Counted from the stretch's first letter, positions 1 through 8,109 are shown. The stretch is DNA of 42,429 bases from DATKZH01 sp964475955 (GCA_964475955.1 CAYYZY010000053.1:1-42429), one strand, 5' to 3'. Translations and numbers: made by a program. Notes: generated by a model from the sequence alone, not told the origin.

Positions 1-213
1 CTTACTGGGGTACTCGCCCGCCACTTCGGCGGTCCGCGCCCAAAGGGTCACGTCGACAAACGTCGTTTCCTCGACCCATTCTCCGTTGGCATTCTTGCGA
101 CGGTCGTTGACCGCCAGGCCGATATCGCTGACCGCCGTCCCGCTGGGGGTGTAGCGGAGTTCGGGGTCGCGGGTGAGGTTGCCGACGAGAATCACGCGAT
201 TGTAACTAGCCAT
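1..213 (-). CDS. ssb: Single-stranded DNA-binding protein, N-terminal 71 residues (cut by window edge)
   Basis: The protein binds and protects single-stranded DNA in replication, recombination and repair. The visible part begins MASYNRVILVGNLTRDPELR and continues with an OB-fold pattern (TPSGTAVSDIGLAVNDR, then TFVDVTLWARTAE), which is the canonical bacterial SSB start. The ATG at 213-211 is preceded by GAGGAGG about 8 bases upstream. The C-terminal half, including the acidic tip that binds partner proteins, lies outside the window. It follows rpsF on the same strand after a 175-base gap, as in the common rpsF-ssb arrangement. The family assignment is very secure. Confidence 0.96.
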   Translation of the reverse strand, partial: MASYNRVILVGNLTRDPELRYTPSGTAVSDIGLAVNDRRKNANGEWVEETTFVDVTLWARTAEVAGEYPSK

Positions 214-388
214 GGCCACCAACCTCCTCAGGCAAGGACCGACTCGAGACCCACCGCCGCTGCCTACGATCAACTCGACACCCCACCTGGTGAGGGGGGC
301 GGCGTGCTGAACAAACGTTCCGCACCCCTGTCACGGTAGCAGATCGATCGCCTTTTCGCAACCAACCTGACGAGGGGCCGAGCCGGGC

Positions 389-874
389 TCAGCCGGCCTT
401 CTCCGGCGACGGCGGCTGATCCGCACCGCCGGCCCCGACCGCCGCCCGCTCCTTCTTCTCCGCGGGGGCCTTCGCCTTCTCGGAAGCCCCTTTGCCGCCC
501 TCGGCCGCGGTCTTCTTGTCCGCCTCGAGGGCCGACTCGGCCTCGCCGCCCTGGGCATGCGCGACCAGCGTGTCGACGATCCGGGGGTCGATCTTCAGGA
601 ACAACTCGCGAAGGACGTTGTCGTTCAACTGCGACCTGCGCCGCAGATCGGCGAGCTTGCTCCCCTCCATACGGAAGTACGTCAGCCAGTAGGTGCCCTT
701 GCGGCGCCCCTTGATCGAGTACGCCAGACGGCGTTCCTCCCACAACCGGCTCACCAGTACCTCCCCGCCGGCCCCCCGGATCATCTCGGGCACCTGGCCG
801 GCAACTCCCTCCGGGTCGCGCCCGTACCGGTTCGAGTCCAGCAGGAACATTCCTTCGTAAACGGTCTCAGCCAA
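389..874 (-). CDS. rpsF: Small ribosomal subunit protein bS6 with long C-terminal tail
   Basis: bS6 binds 16S rRNA together with bS18 in the platform of the 30S subunit. Residues 1-100 show the S6 fold: TVYEGMFLLDSNRY, then WEERRLAYSIKGRRKGTYWL, and VLRELFLKID near the end. The start is TTG at 874-872, chosen because GAGGAG lies 7 bases upstream and the sequence continues AETVYEGMF. Residues from about 107 to 161 form a low-complexity tail rich in Ala, Glu, Lys and Gly, longer than in classical S6 proteins and probably disordered. It lies between pth and ssb on the same strand and is probably co-transcribed with them. bS18, its binding partner, is encoded about 17 kb away. Confidence 0.95.
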   Translation of the reverse strand: MAETVYEGMFLLDSNRYGRDPEGVAGQVPEMIRGAGGEVLVSRLWEERRLAYSIKGRRKGTYWLTYFRMEGSKLADLRRRSQLNDNVLRELFLKIDPRIVDTLVAHAQGGEAESALEADKKTAAEGGKGASEKAKAPAEKKERAAVGAGGADQPPSPEKAG

Positions 875-934
875 GGTCTCACTCCTCGTGCTATCGGTTG
901 TATGCGGTGATTCCGCCTGGGAACGTGTACGGCT

Positions 935-1492
935 CTAGTTGTAGCGATTCATGCACGGCTCGATGCCCTCGCGAGCCCAGACGATGACCGCGTCGGCCGC
1001 CCGCACCACCGCCCCCTCGATTTCCGGCACCTCTTTTCGGGTGAACTTGCTCAGGACATAGTCGGTCGCATCCCACCGTTCGGGTGGTATTCCGATGCCG
1101 ATTCGCAATCGGGGGACTTCCTCGGTTCCCAGTCTGCGGAGGATGTCGGCCAAGCCTTTCTGGCCTCCGGAGGAGCCTTTGGCTCGAAACCGGAGCTTGG
1201 CCAAGGGCAGGTTCATGTCGTCGCAGACGATCAACAGGTCCTCGTGGGGCAGTTTGTGGAAGACGCGCGCCGCCAGGACGCTTGCTCCGCTATTGTTCAT
1301 ATAGGTCAAGGGGCTCAGGAGCAAGGCCCGCTGCCCGTCGAGGTCGGCTTCGACCACTTCTCCCTGGAATTTCGACTTGACGCGGCTCGTCGCGCACCGC
1401 TGGGCCAGTTCGGCCAGGACGGCGAAGCCGACGTTGTGCCGCGTGGCTCGGTATTTGCGTCCCGGGTTTCCCAATCCCACGATCAATTTCAT
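935..1492 (-). CDS. pth: Peptidyl-tRNA hydrolase
   Basis: The enzyme cleaves the ester bond of peptidyl-tRNAs that drop off ribosomes and so recycles tRNA. The 185-residue protein starts MKLIVGLGNPGRKYRATRHN, with the family residues Asn9 and the catalytic His19. It continues with LTYMNNSG around residue 62 and VCDDMN around residue 89 (catalytic-site Asp). The start is ATG 1492; an upstream in-frame start would add nine residues unlike the family. An oddity is that the GGHNG motif of E. coli and Bacillus Pth, whose His-Asn contacts substrate, reads GGQKG at residues 109-113. The gene sits between rplY and rpsF, the usual rplY-pth linkage. Family assignment is secure; the effect of the QK change is unknown. 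Confidence 0.95.
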   Translation of the reverse strand: MKLIVGLGNPGRKYRATRHNVGFAVLAELAQRCATSRVKSKFQGEVVEADLDGQRALLLSPLTYMNNSGASVLAARVFHKLPHEDLLIVCDDMNLPLAKLRFRAKGSSGGQKGLADILRRLGTEEVPRLRIGIGIPPERWDATDYVLSKFTRKEVPEIEGAVVRAADAVIVWAREGIEPCMNRYN

Positions 1493-1602
1493 GGACGCCG
1501 CTCCGCCAAGGCAAGCCACGCCGAGTGAGGCTCCGCCTTCGACCGGCGACCGGTCCTCCGGAAACCTGATTCAACGGGACGCGCTCCAAGGTGCCCGAAC
1601 AC

Positions 1603-2241
1603 TCAGTCCGACTCCGCTTCCTCCTCTTCCGGCTTGCGACCGATGACCTCCGGTTCCCCTTCGCCCGGCTCGCCGGCCAGCGCCTCCTCTTCTTCCGGCG
1701 CGACCGTCGGAACCACGCACTGAACGACCACGGTATCGGCCGGGCAGCCGATCTTCGCGGTCGAGGGCAATTCCAGTTCGCCGGCGGTGATCGACTCGTT
1801 CAGGCCCAGGTTGTTCACGTTCACTTCGATCTTTTCGGGCACGTCGGTGGCCTCGCACTCCAGCTCCAACTCGTGCACGAGCTGTTCGACCATGCCCCCT
1901 TCCTTCAGACCCGGCGCCTCCCCGCGAAGCTCCAGGGTCACCGTCACTTCGACCATCTCGTGCGCGGAGATCCGGGTGAAGTCGACGTGCAGCACGTTCA
2001 TGCCCCATGTGTCCCACTGCAATTCGCGGACGAACGCCTGCTGCCTGACCGCCCCGGAAAGCATGACCAGCCGTGCGCCGTGACGGACGGTCGCCTCGAG
2101 TTCGTGGGCGGGCACGGAGAGGCTGAGCACTTCCTTGCCGTGGCCGTAGAGCACGGCCGGGATCGATCCCGCCGCGCGGAGTCGGCGGCTGTTGCGCTTG
2201 CCCAAGCTGTTGCGCAGTTCGACGTTGAGTACCTCGGCCAT
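1603..2241 (-). CDS. rplY: Large ribosomal subunit protein bL25, CTC/TL5-type long form
   Basis: bL25 binds 5S rRNA. The long CTC/TL5 form adds a C-terminal beta domain. The 212-residue protein begins MAEVLNVELRNSLGKRNSRR and LRAAGSIPAVLYG, the typical L25 N-terminal RNA-binding segment. It is followed by NVLHVDFTRISAHE and by the TL5-type domain (VNVNNLGLNESITAGEL, then AKIGCPADTVVVQ). The last 30 or so residues are highly acidic. ATG 2241 is preferred over an in-frame GTG at 2253 because a GAGG ribosome-binding site lies inside the longer version, 6 bases before ATG 2241. This is the first visible gene of the operon running to ssb. Confidence 0.93.
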   Translation of the reverse strand: MAEVLNVELRNSLGKRNSRRLRAAGSIPAVLYGHGKEVLSLSVPAHELEATVRHGARLVMLSGAVRQQAFVRELQWDTWGMNVLHVDFTRISAHEMVEVTVTLELRGEAPGLKEGGMVEQLVHELELECEATDVPEKIEVNVNNLGLNESITAGELELPSTAKIGCPADTVVVQCVVPTVAPEEEEALAGEPGEGEPEVIGRKPEEEEAESD

Positions 2242-2895
2242 CGCAATCCTCACCTGCGGAGTATGGTGACTCGGCTGGGCGTCCTTCGGGGGAGAGCCCG
2301 TCGACGGCCGCCAACCTAAGTAGTTTCCTGAAAAGGGGTTTCGACGCAGTCCCGCGAAGCGCCTGCCCGTCGCTTGCCTGGGTGCGTCTTGTTCGCCCTG
2401 GCGCTAAACCCATCATTTTGACGCAATGCCGGGCAAATGCAACCCCACGGTGCCGCGGGTAGTGCCGCAGTTTGGCCGATTCCGCGGCGTGGTGGGGCGT
2501 CACACAAGCCCGAAGTACCCCCGAAGTACCAGAGAGGAGCGCAATCGATTCCCTCGCTTGCGCTTCGGGCTTGTGTCAACACGGCCAACCTGGACCCCTG
2601 CCGTGTCGTGGAGGGGGCGGAAATGCGGCTTGACCCCATGGGGGCGTCTCGCTATTCTCCCCCCCTCGCCACGGCGGTGAGCTTTCCCAAGCCCGCCCCG
2701 TGGGCCGCTCTGGGGCGACGCGTCGATCAGACGTCCCTCGGTTCGCCGGCACGGCCGGCGGCCTCGGATTCCGCCCGCCGGGTCCCGCGCCACCCCGGCG
2801 TTTGAGGGGCGGAGGCATTGGGTCGGGCCGGGGACACCCCGGCGGCGCGTTCGCCGGCGACCTTGTGCAGTGCCGTCGCAAGACGGAAGCGACGT
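2242..2895. other. Divergent intergenic region with repeats, no gene seen
   Basis: This 650-base gap separates the minus-strand ribosomal operon from the plus-strand glycan block, so promoters for both should lie here. No convincing sigma70-type pair is visible. It contains the palindromic element at 2502-2576. The GC-rich stretch 2700-2890 translates on the minus strand to AAGVSPAR-type sequence, which looks like another dispersed repeat rather than a protein. Open frames crossing it lack protein-like composition. Confidence 0.6.
2502..2576 (-). repeat. Planctomycete palindromic repeat (SPKRKRG-type)
   Basis: A perfect 14-base inverted repeat has arms ACACAAGCCCGAAG at 2502-2515 and its complement at 2563-2576. 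Read on the minus strand, the arm continues as CGCAAGCGAGGGAATCG. One frame of that strand translates as TSPKRKRGNR, a string I recall from many spurious planctomycete ORFs, which marks this as a dispersed genomic repeat. The 47-base centre includes a second partial copy (CCCCGAAGTAC) next to the left arm. Its function is unknown; it could fold into a long hairpin between the divergent operons. Confidence 0.75.
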
Positions 2896-4293
2896 ATGGC
2901 CGACATGCCCTCTGTGCCTCCACGAACCTCGGCGGAAGCCCAACCGCGGGTCGCGCGCTCCGACAAGCCTCCGAGTGTCTTCCGGAACTTCTTCCGGGAC
3001 TCGGTCTGGCAGTTTTTGGGGGGGATTTCGGCGGGCGTGGTGAACGTAGCCATGTACGTGGTGGCGGTGCGCCTGCTGGGGCGCGCCGAGTTCGGGGCCT
3101 TTGGCGTCGTGTACACGGCGGGCGCGTTTTGCGCTTCGCTTCTGGGATTCGGCGCGAGGAACACGTTGATGATCCTGGCGGGCCGGTCCCGGCACGGAGA
3201 CAAGGGCACGGTCGTCGCGTCGTGCTACCTCTACCTGGCGGCCACCGCGCTGGGGACGTGGCTGCTGGTCCGGATCGATCCGCCCGGCCCCGGTTCCTGG
3301 ACCATGTCGGCCCTGTCGCCCGACCTGGGGCTGCTGATCGTGCTGTACACGACGATGCAGGCTTTCTTCGTGCTGTGGGGCAGCATGCTGCGCGGCGCCG
3401 ACCGGTACCGATCGGCCAACGTGCTCGCCTTCGGGCAGCAGGTGGCGCTCGCCGTGGGGGTCATTGCGGGGATCTGCCTCAGCGCCGGCAGCGTGGGGGC
3501 CGTTTGGGGCGGGACGGCCGGGATGTTCGTGCTGGCGGTCGGGGTTACGGCGGTCGGTGTTTCGCGATGGGGAATCCGGTTGCCGCGGCTGAAGTCTTTC
3601 TTGCAGGCGGGTGGGTCGGTGGGAGTCCGGAGCTACGTGGCCTCGGTGTGCGAGGTGACCGCAGAGGCGTTCGGTGTTTTCTATTTGGGGTCGCGGGGCG
3701 ACCTGGTCGGCGTGGCGGCACTGGTGGGCTGCCAGCGGATGGCGGCCCTGCTGGGCAAGCCCGGCGCGATCGTCAATCCCGTCCTCAAGGGCAAGGTCGC
3801 GGGGCAGACGAGCGGCGAGTGGGAAGCGCGGCGCGTGCTCCAGTTGTCGCGACTGACGTTCCTGCTGGGAGCGGCCGCGACGGTCCCCCTGCTCGTTTTC
3901 GCGCGCCCCTTCACCGTGTTGGCGCTGGGCCCCGGCTACGACGATGCGGTGACGGTGATGGTCCTCATCCTGCTAGCCCAGGCCTTCCGCGCCCACGCGG
4001 TTCCGGCCAGCGGGTTCCTCCTGGGGAAGGGCTGCCCGGCGTCGTACGTCGTGCTGCGGATCGCGGCCACGGCCGCGACGATTGCCGGCGTGCTTGCGCT
4101 CAGCCCGACCATGGGCGCCGTGGGCGTTGCGCTGGTGTACTGCGCGACCTCGCTCGCGGCGGCCATCGGCGTTACGGCGATCCTCGTCGGTGAAGCGAAG
4201 AGCGTGAAATCCGTCTTCGTGGGCGACGACCTGGTCCTGCTCGGCCGGTTTTCCCACGCAGGCAGTCTTCTGTTCCATCCCAAGAGGGCGTGA
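2896..4293 (+). CDS. Polysaccharide/oligosaccharide flippase family membrane protein (Wzx/MATE-like)
   Basis: Members of this family move lipid-linked glycan units across the inner membrane. The 465-residue protein is almost wholly hydrophobic helices. It starts with a short cytoplasmic leader, then FFRDSVWQFLGGISAGVVN and VAVRLLGRAEFGAFGVV, the classical first two helices of polysaccharide biosynthesis proteins. It ends soon after ALSPTMGAVGVALVYCATS. ATG 2896 is chosen because the hydrophobic family core begins about 30 residues later; a weak ACGGAAG lies upstream and an alternative ATG is at 2905. It precedes, in the same direction, an SGNH-domain protein, a carbamoyltransferase and a ligase, consistent with export of a modified surface glycan. 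The exact substrate cannot be inferred. Confidence 0.85.
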   Translation: MADMPSVPPRTSAEAQPRVARSDKPPSVFRNFFRDSVWQFLGGISAGVVNVAMYVVAVRLLGRAEFGAFGVVYTAGAFCASLLGFGARNTLMILAGRSRHGDKGTVVASCYLYLAATALGTWLLVRIDPPGPGSWTMSALSPDLGLLIVLYTTMQAFFVLWGSMLRGADRYRSANVLAFGQQVALAVGVIAGICLSAGSVGAVWGGTAGMFVLAVGVTAVGVSRWGIRLPRLKSFLQAGGSVGVRSYVASVCEVTAEAFGVFYLGSRGDLVGVAALVGCQRMAALLGKPGAIVNPVLKGKVAGQTSGEWEARRVLQLSRLTFLLGAAATVPLLVFARPFTVLALGPGYDDAVTVMVLILLAQAFRAHAVPASGFLLGKGCPASYVVLRIAATAATIAGVLALSPTMGAVGVALVYCATSLAAAIGVTAILVGEAKSVKSVFVGDDLVLLGRFSHAGSLLFHPKRA

Positions 4294-4376
4294 ATCACGG
4301 TCGCATACTTTTCCTTTGGGCCGGGCATCCTCTCCCCTCGCACCGCCTGGTGTGAAGCCGTTCCGCGGAATCGATA

Positions 4377-4405
4377 TTGACGGGGGTCACCGTTCTTTCT
4401 AAAAG
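4377..4405 (+). promoter_or_regulatory. Candidate sigma70-type promoter for the SGNH-carbamoyltransferase genes
   Basis: TTGACG at 4377-4382 (five of six matches to the -35 consensus) is followed after exactly 17 bases by TAAAAG at 4400-4405 (four of six matches to -10). Transcription would begin near 4412, about 75 bases before the ATG at 4487. The gap after the flippase stop is 193 bases, leaving room for a separate promoter. In GC-rich DNA this match is suggestive only, and planctomycete promoter preferences may differ. Confidence 0.4.
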
Positions 4406-4486
4406 ACGGCACCCCTTACGGTGTGAGCAGCAGCGCCCCCCTGACCCGGTTTGCCCGATTGGTCGGCAGGAGAAGTCAAGGTTCCC

Positions 4487-5983
4487 ATGAAGGCGAACGC
4501 CCGCGATCTCAGTTCCCACGCGTGGTTTCCGTTCGTTGATTCGTGCGAGCGGCCCGGGTCGCCATGGGGTTCCGTGGCACGATGGGTGGCGGCAATCGTC
4601 GTCGCCGGCGTTTTGTTGCGGTTTGGATACGTGGTCGCCTCCGCCGTCGTCGCAGCCATTGCCGTCTTGCTGGGGCTGTTCTCGCTCATCTCGCGCCGCT
4701 TTCGGGAGGCGCTGTCGGCCGGACTGGCGTACCTCGGAAGGACGGCTGCGAAGATCGCGACCTTCGTCGTCCTCGCGCCCGTCTACCTGATCGGCTTCAC
4801 CGCGGCGCGCCTTTGGCAGTCCCTGGGGCGCGCGGATCCCCTGCAACTGCGCGACGAGGGCCGCCCCTCGTTTTGGGTGGAGTGCAACCAACGCGTCGAC
4901 AAGACCCGCTATGCGAGGCGGATGTTCCTCAAGGAGCCGACGTTCAGGGCCGCAAGAACCCGCCCGGTCGCGATCGCCGCCTGCCTCCTGTTGCTGCTGG
5001 GGCTCCTCGGCGAGGGCCTCTTGCAGTTCTGGGGATTCGGGCATCCGCTGCTCTACGTCAACGACGCGCAGATCGGATATTACCCGGCCCCCAACCAGGA
5101 GGTCCGGCGCTACGGCGGGATGGTGCGAACCAATCAGTTCGGGATGCGCTCTCCGCACGTGGAGCGCGAGAAGCCTCCGGGCACGTTCCGGGTGTTCATG
5201 ATCGGCGACTCGACGCTCTACGGCGGCTCGTACATCGACCAGGAGGAGTTGTATTCCCGCTTCGTGGAACGCGAACTGAAGTCGAGGCACCGAGGCGGCC
5301 GCGTCGAGGTCCTGGCAATAGGGGTTAATGGATGGGGTCCGATACATAAACTTGAATATATCAGGAAGTTCGGGACGTTCGACGCCGACGTCGCGGTGAT
5401 CTGTCTGCCGATCGGGGACATTTATCGCCGGTGCCACGGCGCGACGTGCCTGGCGACCTTCACGCCCCGCCGGCCTCCGATGTGCGCCTACGAAGAGGTG
5501 GCGAAGCACTTCCTGTGGCGCTACTTCGCCGGGATCTCCGGCAAACCAACGGAGGCGTCGCGGGAGATCCAGGCCGAACGGGGTATCCAGGCCTACGTCG
5601 AACTGGGGCGCCTCTTCCGAGACAACGGGTGCGAGGTCTTTTACGAAATCCTGCCCGGCAGGACTCTCGGCTCCCTGGAAACGGTCCCGGCAAAGGAACG
5701 GCAGCGTATCGCCGCGCAACTGCGCGGGGTCGACCGCCTTCAAACCGCATTGGCCCGGGCCGGGTTCGACCGCGTCTCGTTTCCTCGGGGGCTGTTTATC
5801 GGCAAGGGCGCGCCCGAGACCCTGTATCACGACAAGTGCCACCTGCTTCAACCTGGCCATCGGCTCTATGCGGGCTACCTGGCCGGCCGGCTGTCGTCGA
5901 AAAGCACGCGGTTGGCCCGCTGGAGCAGGGAATCGACGCTTCAGGCCCACAAGGGAGACTCGCGTGAACATCTTAGGCGTTAG
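4487..5983 (+). CDS. Membrane protein: SxtJ-like N-terminal segment fused to an SGNH/GDSL hydrolase domain
   Basis: The 498-residue protein has two parts. Residues about 30-130 carry hydrophobic helices followed by FVVLAPVYLIGFTAARLWQS, LGRADPL and, shortly after, RPSFWV. This resembles the end of SxtJ-family proteins (a TPxGLxxRLxGxDPL pattern, then SYW), as I recall them. After another helix (about 164-180) comes an SGNH domain: FMIGDSTLYGG with Ser242, GVNGWGP with Asn281, and HDKCHLLQPGH with Asp449 and His452 as the likely remaining catalytic pair. SGNH proteins of glycan loci often remove or transfer O-acyl groups. ATG 4487 is chosen with AGG 8 bases upstream; a TTG at 4451 is less likely. 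The 3' end overlaps the carbamoyltransferase start by 20 bases, implying translational coupling. The SGNH call is firm; the SxtJ-like call is from memory of the family. Confidence 0.78.
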   Translation: MKANARDLSSHAWFPFVDSCERPGSPWGSVARWVAAIVVAGVLLRFGYVVASAVVAAIAVLLGLFSLISRRFREALSAGLAYLGRTAAKIATFVVLAPVYLIGFTAARLWQSLGRADPLQLRDEGRPSFWVECNQRVDKTRYARRMFLKEPTFRAARTRPVAIAACLLLLLGLLGEGLLQFWGFGHPLLYVNDAQIGYYPAPNQEVRRYGGMVRTNQFGMRSPHVEREKPPGTFRVFMIGDSTLYGGSYIDQEELYSRFVERELKSRHRGGRVEVLAIGVNGWGPIHKLEYIRKFGTFDADVAVICLPIGDIYRRCHGATCLATFTPRRPPMCAYEEVAKHFLWRYFAGISGKPTEASREIQAERGIQAYVELGRLFRDNGCEVFYEILPGRTLGSLETVPAKERQRIAAQLRGVDRLQTALARAGFDRVSFPRGLFIGKGAPETLYHDKCHLLQPGHRLYAGYLAGRLSSKSTRLARWSRESTLQAHKGDSREHLRR

Positions 5984-7796
5984 CGCGCTCTACCACGACA
6001 GCGGGGCCTGTCTCGTGCGTGACGGCCGGATCGTCGCCGCGGCGCAGGAAGAACGATTCAGCCGGAAGAAGCACGATTCGCGGGTGCCCCACCACGCCAT
6101 GGCGTACTGTCTGCACGAAGGCGGCGTCGGGCCGGGCGAGTTGGACGTGGTCGTCTTCTACGACAAGCCGCTGACGAAATTCTCGCGCCTGCTCGCCACC
6201 TACGCGCAGGTCGCCCCGCGCGGGCTGATCTCGTTTTTGATGGGGGTCCCCGTGTGGCTTCGCGAGAAGGCTTGGGTCGGATGCTCCATCGAACGCTCTC
6301 TCCGAAGGACCTCGGGGGTCCGAGCCCGCCGGTTCCTCTTCGCCGACCACCACGAATCGCACGCCGCCAGCGCGTTCTTCCCGTCCCCTTTCGACGAGGC
6401 GGCGATCGTCACCGTCGACGGCGTCGGGGAGTGGACCTCGACCACGATCGGGGTCGGGGAGCGCAACCGCATTCGAACGCTCGTCGAGCAGCGCTTTCCC
6501 CACTCCCTCGGGCTACTCTACAGCGCGTTCACTTACTTCACCGGCTTCCGCGTGAATTCGGGCGAATACAAGCTGATGGGCCTCGCCCCCTACGGCGAAC
6601 CGACGTACGTCGACGCCATTCGCGACCACCTCGTCGACGTCCGCGAAGACGGCTCCTTCCGCTTGAACATGCGGTATTTCGGCTATCTCGACGGCTTGAG
6701 GATGACCAACGCCCGTTTCGACGAGCTGTTCGACGGTCCGCCGCGCGACCCGGAGTCCGAAATCACGAAACGCGAGATGGACCTCGCCAAATCGATCCAG
6801 ACGGTGACCGAGGACGTGCTGCTGAAGATGGCCCGGCACGCGCGGTCGATCACGGGCAAACGGAACCTGTGCCTCGCCGGCGGCGTGGCGCTCAACTGCG
6901 TGGCCAACGGCAAGATCCTCCGTTCGGGCCTTTTCGACGACGTCTGGATTCAACCCGGCTCGGGCGATTGCGGCGGCGCACTCGGCGCGGCGTTGAGCGT
7001 CTGGCACCAGACGCTCGACCGCCCCCGCACCGTCACCAACGGCGACGACGCGATGCAGGGCGCCCTGCTCGGCCCCGCGTTCTCCCGCGAGCAGACCAAG
7101 GCGTTTCTCGATGAGAACGGCATCGCCTACCGCGAGATGTCGCGCCGCGAGCGCGACCGCTACGTCGCGGAAGTCCTTGCAGACCAGCGCGTCGTCGGCC
7201 TGTTCCAGGGCCGCATGGAATTCGGCCCCAGGGCCCTCGGCAATCGCTCCATCCTTGCCGACGCCCGATCGGAGAAGACGCAGTCGCACTTGAATTTGGC
7301 GACGAAGTTCCGTGAGAGCTTTCGTCCCTTCGCGCCGATCGTCCTGGAGGAAGACGCCGGGGAGTACTTCGAACACCTCACAAGATCTCCTTACATGCTG
7401 CTGGTAGACCAGGTCCGCCCCGAGCGGACCATCCCCACGCCGGACGAGGTCCGCGGTTCGTCGCTGCGCGACTGGGTCAACGCTCCGCGGAGCGACGTTC
7501 CGGCCATCACCCACGTCGACTATTCCGCCCGAGTCCAGACCGTCAGTCAGGAACGTCACCCCGACGTCTACGGGGTAGTTCGCGAGTTCAAAGAGCGCAC
7601 CGGCTACGGCGTCCTGGTGAACACCAGTTTCAACGTTCGCAGCGAACCGATCGTCTGTACTCCCGAGGACGCCTACCGCTGCTTCATGAGAACCGGCATC
7701 GACACCCTCGTGCTCGACGATTTCGTTCTTGAGAAATCCGACCAGCCCGCCTGGCACGAAGACGAGGACTGGCGCGAGCAGTTCGTGTTGGATTGA
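5964..7796 (+). CDS. Carbamoyltransferase, NodU/CmcH/SxtI family
   Basis: The family uses carbamoyl phosphate and ATP to place a carbamoyl group on a hydroxyl, as in Nod-factor sugars, antibiotics or saxitoxin. The 610-residue protein starts at GTG 5964, with AGGGAG about 6 bases upstream, reading VNILGVSALYHDSGACLV. Motifs in order: DHHESHAASAFF (129-139, metal-binding His), GEYKLMGLAPYG (200-211), LAGGVALNCVANGKI (304-318), PGSGDCGGALGAA (331-343), FQGRMEFGPRALGNRSI (414-430), FRESFRPFAP (449-458) and NTSFNVRSEPIV (553-564). The Kae1-like catalytic part and the C-terminal carbamoyltransferase domain both appear intact. It is coupled to the SGNH protein and followed after 33 bases by DUF5989. 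The acceptor is unknown; a surface glycan is the simplest guess from the neighbours. Confidence 0.93.
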   Translation: MNILGVSALYHDSGACLVRDGRIVAAAQEERFSRKKHDSRVPHHAMAYCLHEGGVGPGELDVVVFYDKPLTKFSRLLATYAQVAPRGLISFLMGVPVWLREKAWVGCSIERSLRRTSGVRARRFLFADHHESHAASAFFPSPFDEAAIVTVDGVGEWTSTTIGVGERNRIRTLVEQRFPHSLGLLYSAFTYFTGFRVNSGEYKLMGLAPYGEPTYVDAIRDHLVDVREDGSFRLNMRYFGYLDGLRMTNARFDELFDGPPRDPESEITKREMDLAKSIQTVTEDVLLKMARHARSITGKRNLCLAGGVALNCVANGKILRSGLFDDVWIQPGSGDCGGALGAALSVWHQTLDRPRTVTNGDDAMQGALLGPAFSREQTKAFLDENGIAYREMSRRERDRYVAEVLADQRVVGLFQGRMEFGPRALGNRSILADARSEKTQSHLNLATKFRESFRPFAPIVLEEDAGEYFEHLTRSPYMLLVDQVRPERTIPTPDEVRGSSLRDWVNAPRSDVPAITHVDYSARVQTVSQERHPDVYGVVREFKERTGYGVLVNTSFNVRSEPIVCTPEDAYRCFMRTGIDTLVLDDFVLEKSDQPAWHEDEDWREQFVLD

Positions 7797-7829
7797 TCGC
7801 GCCCGATCTCGAAGCGAAAGGAATCCCCG

Positions 7830-7994
7830 ATGCTCCCGCTGGTCTGGCTACTGCGCCTGCTCCGAGACGTCGTCCATAACAGTATCGCAAACCGAGCCTA
7901 CGCTTTTGGATTCTCGGTGCTTGTGCTGTTGTTCCTCGGCCTGTTGATTCTGGCAGCGGAGGCATCGGCGCCGTTCATTTACACGTTGTTCTGA
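7830..7994 (+). CDS. DUF5989 (SxtK-like) single-helix membrane protein, 54 residues
   Basis: The protein begins MLPLVWLLRLLRDVVHN, has one hydrophobic helix (about residues 24-42, FGFSVLVLLFLGLLIL) and ends EASAPFIYTLF. That APFIYTLF terminus is the hallmark I know from DUF5989 proteins, which are found beside carbamoyltransferases. An AAAGGA ribosome-binding site precedes ATG 7830. It lies 33 bases after the carbamoyltransferase on the same strand. Function is unknown; a short membrane partner that holds the carbamoyltransferase at the membrane is possible. SxtK in saxitoxin clusters occupies the same position relative to SxtI. Confidence 0.88.
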   Translation: MLPLVWLLRLLRDVVHNSIANRAYAFGFSVLVLLFLGLLILAAEASAPFIYTLF

Positions 7995-8109
7995 CGAGGG
8001 GTGCGCAGGAGCGCATCTTTCAATGCACTCGCTTTCGCGGCGAGATTCGGGCCCCAGCACGAGCGCAACCTCGTTGCCCGAGCACCATGCTCCCGAGTGA
8101 CCTGCATCC

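Noticed and set aside
2700..4193. A 497-residue open frame overlapping the flippase
   Set aside because: Composition is Arg/Gly-rich without helices. The flippase frame has the expected membrane segments and family start.
4487..7994. A saxitoxin or other toxin biosynthesis cluster
   Set aside because: Only the carbamoyltransferase-associated trio is present. No polyketide, amidinotransferase or tailoring genes occur, and the flanks are glycan-export genes.
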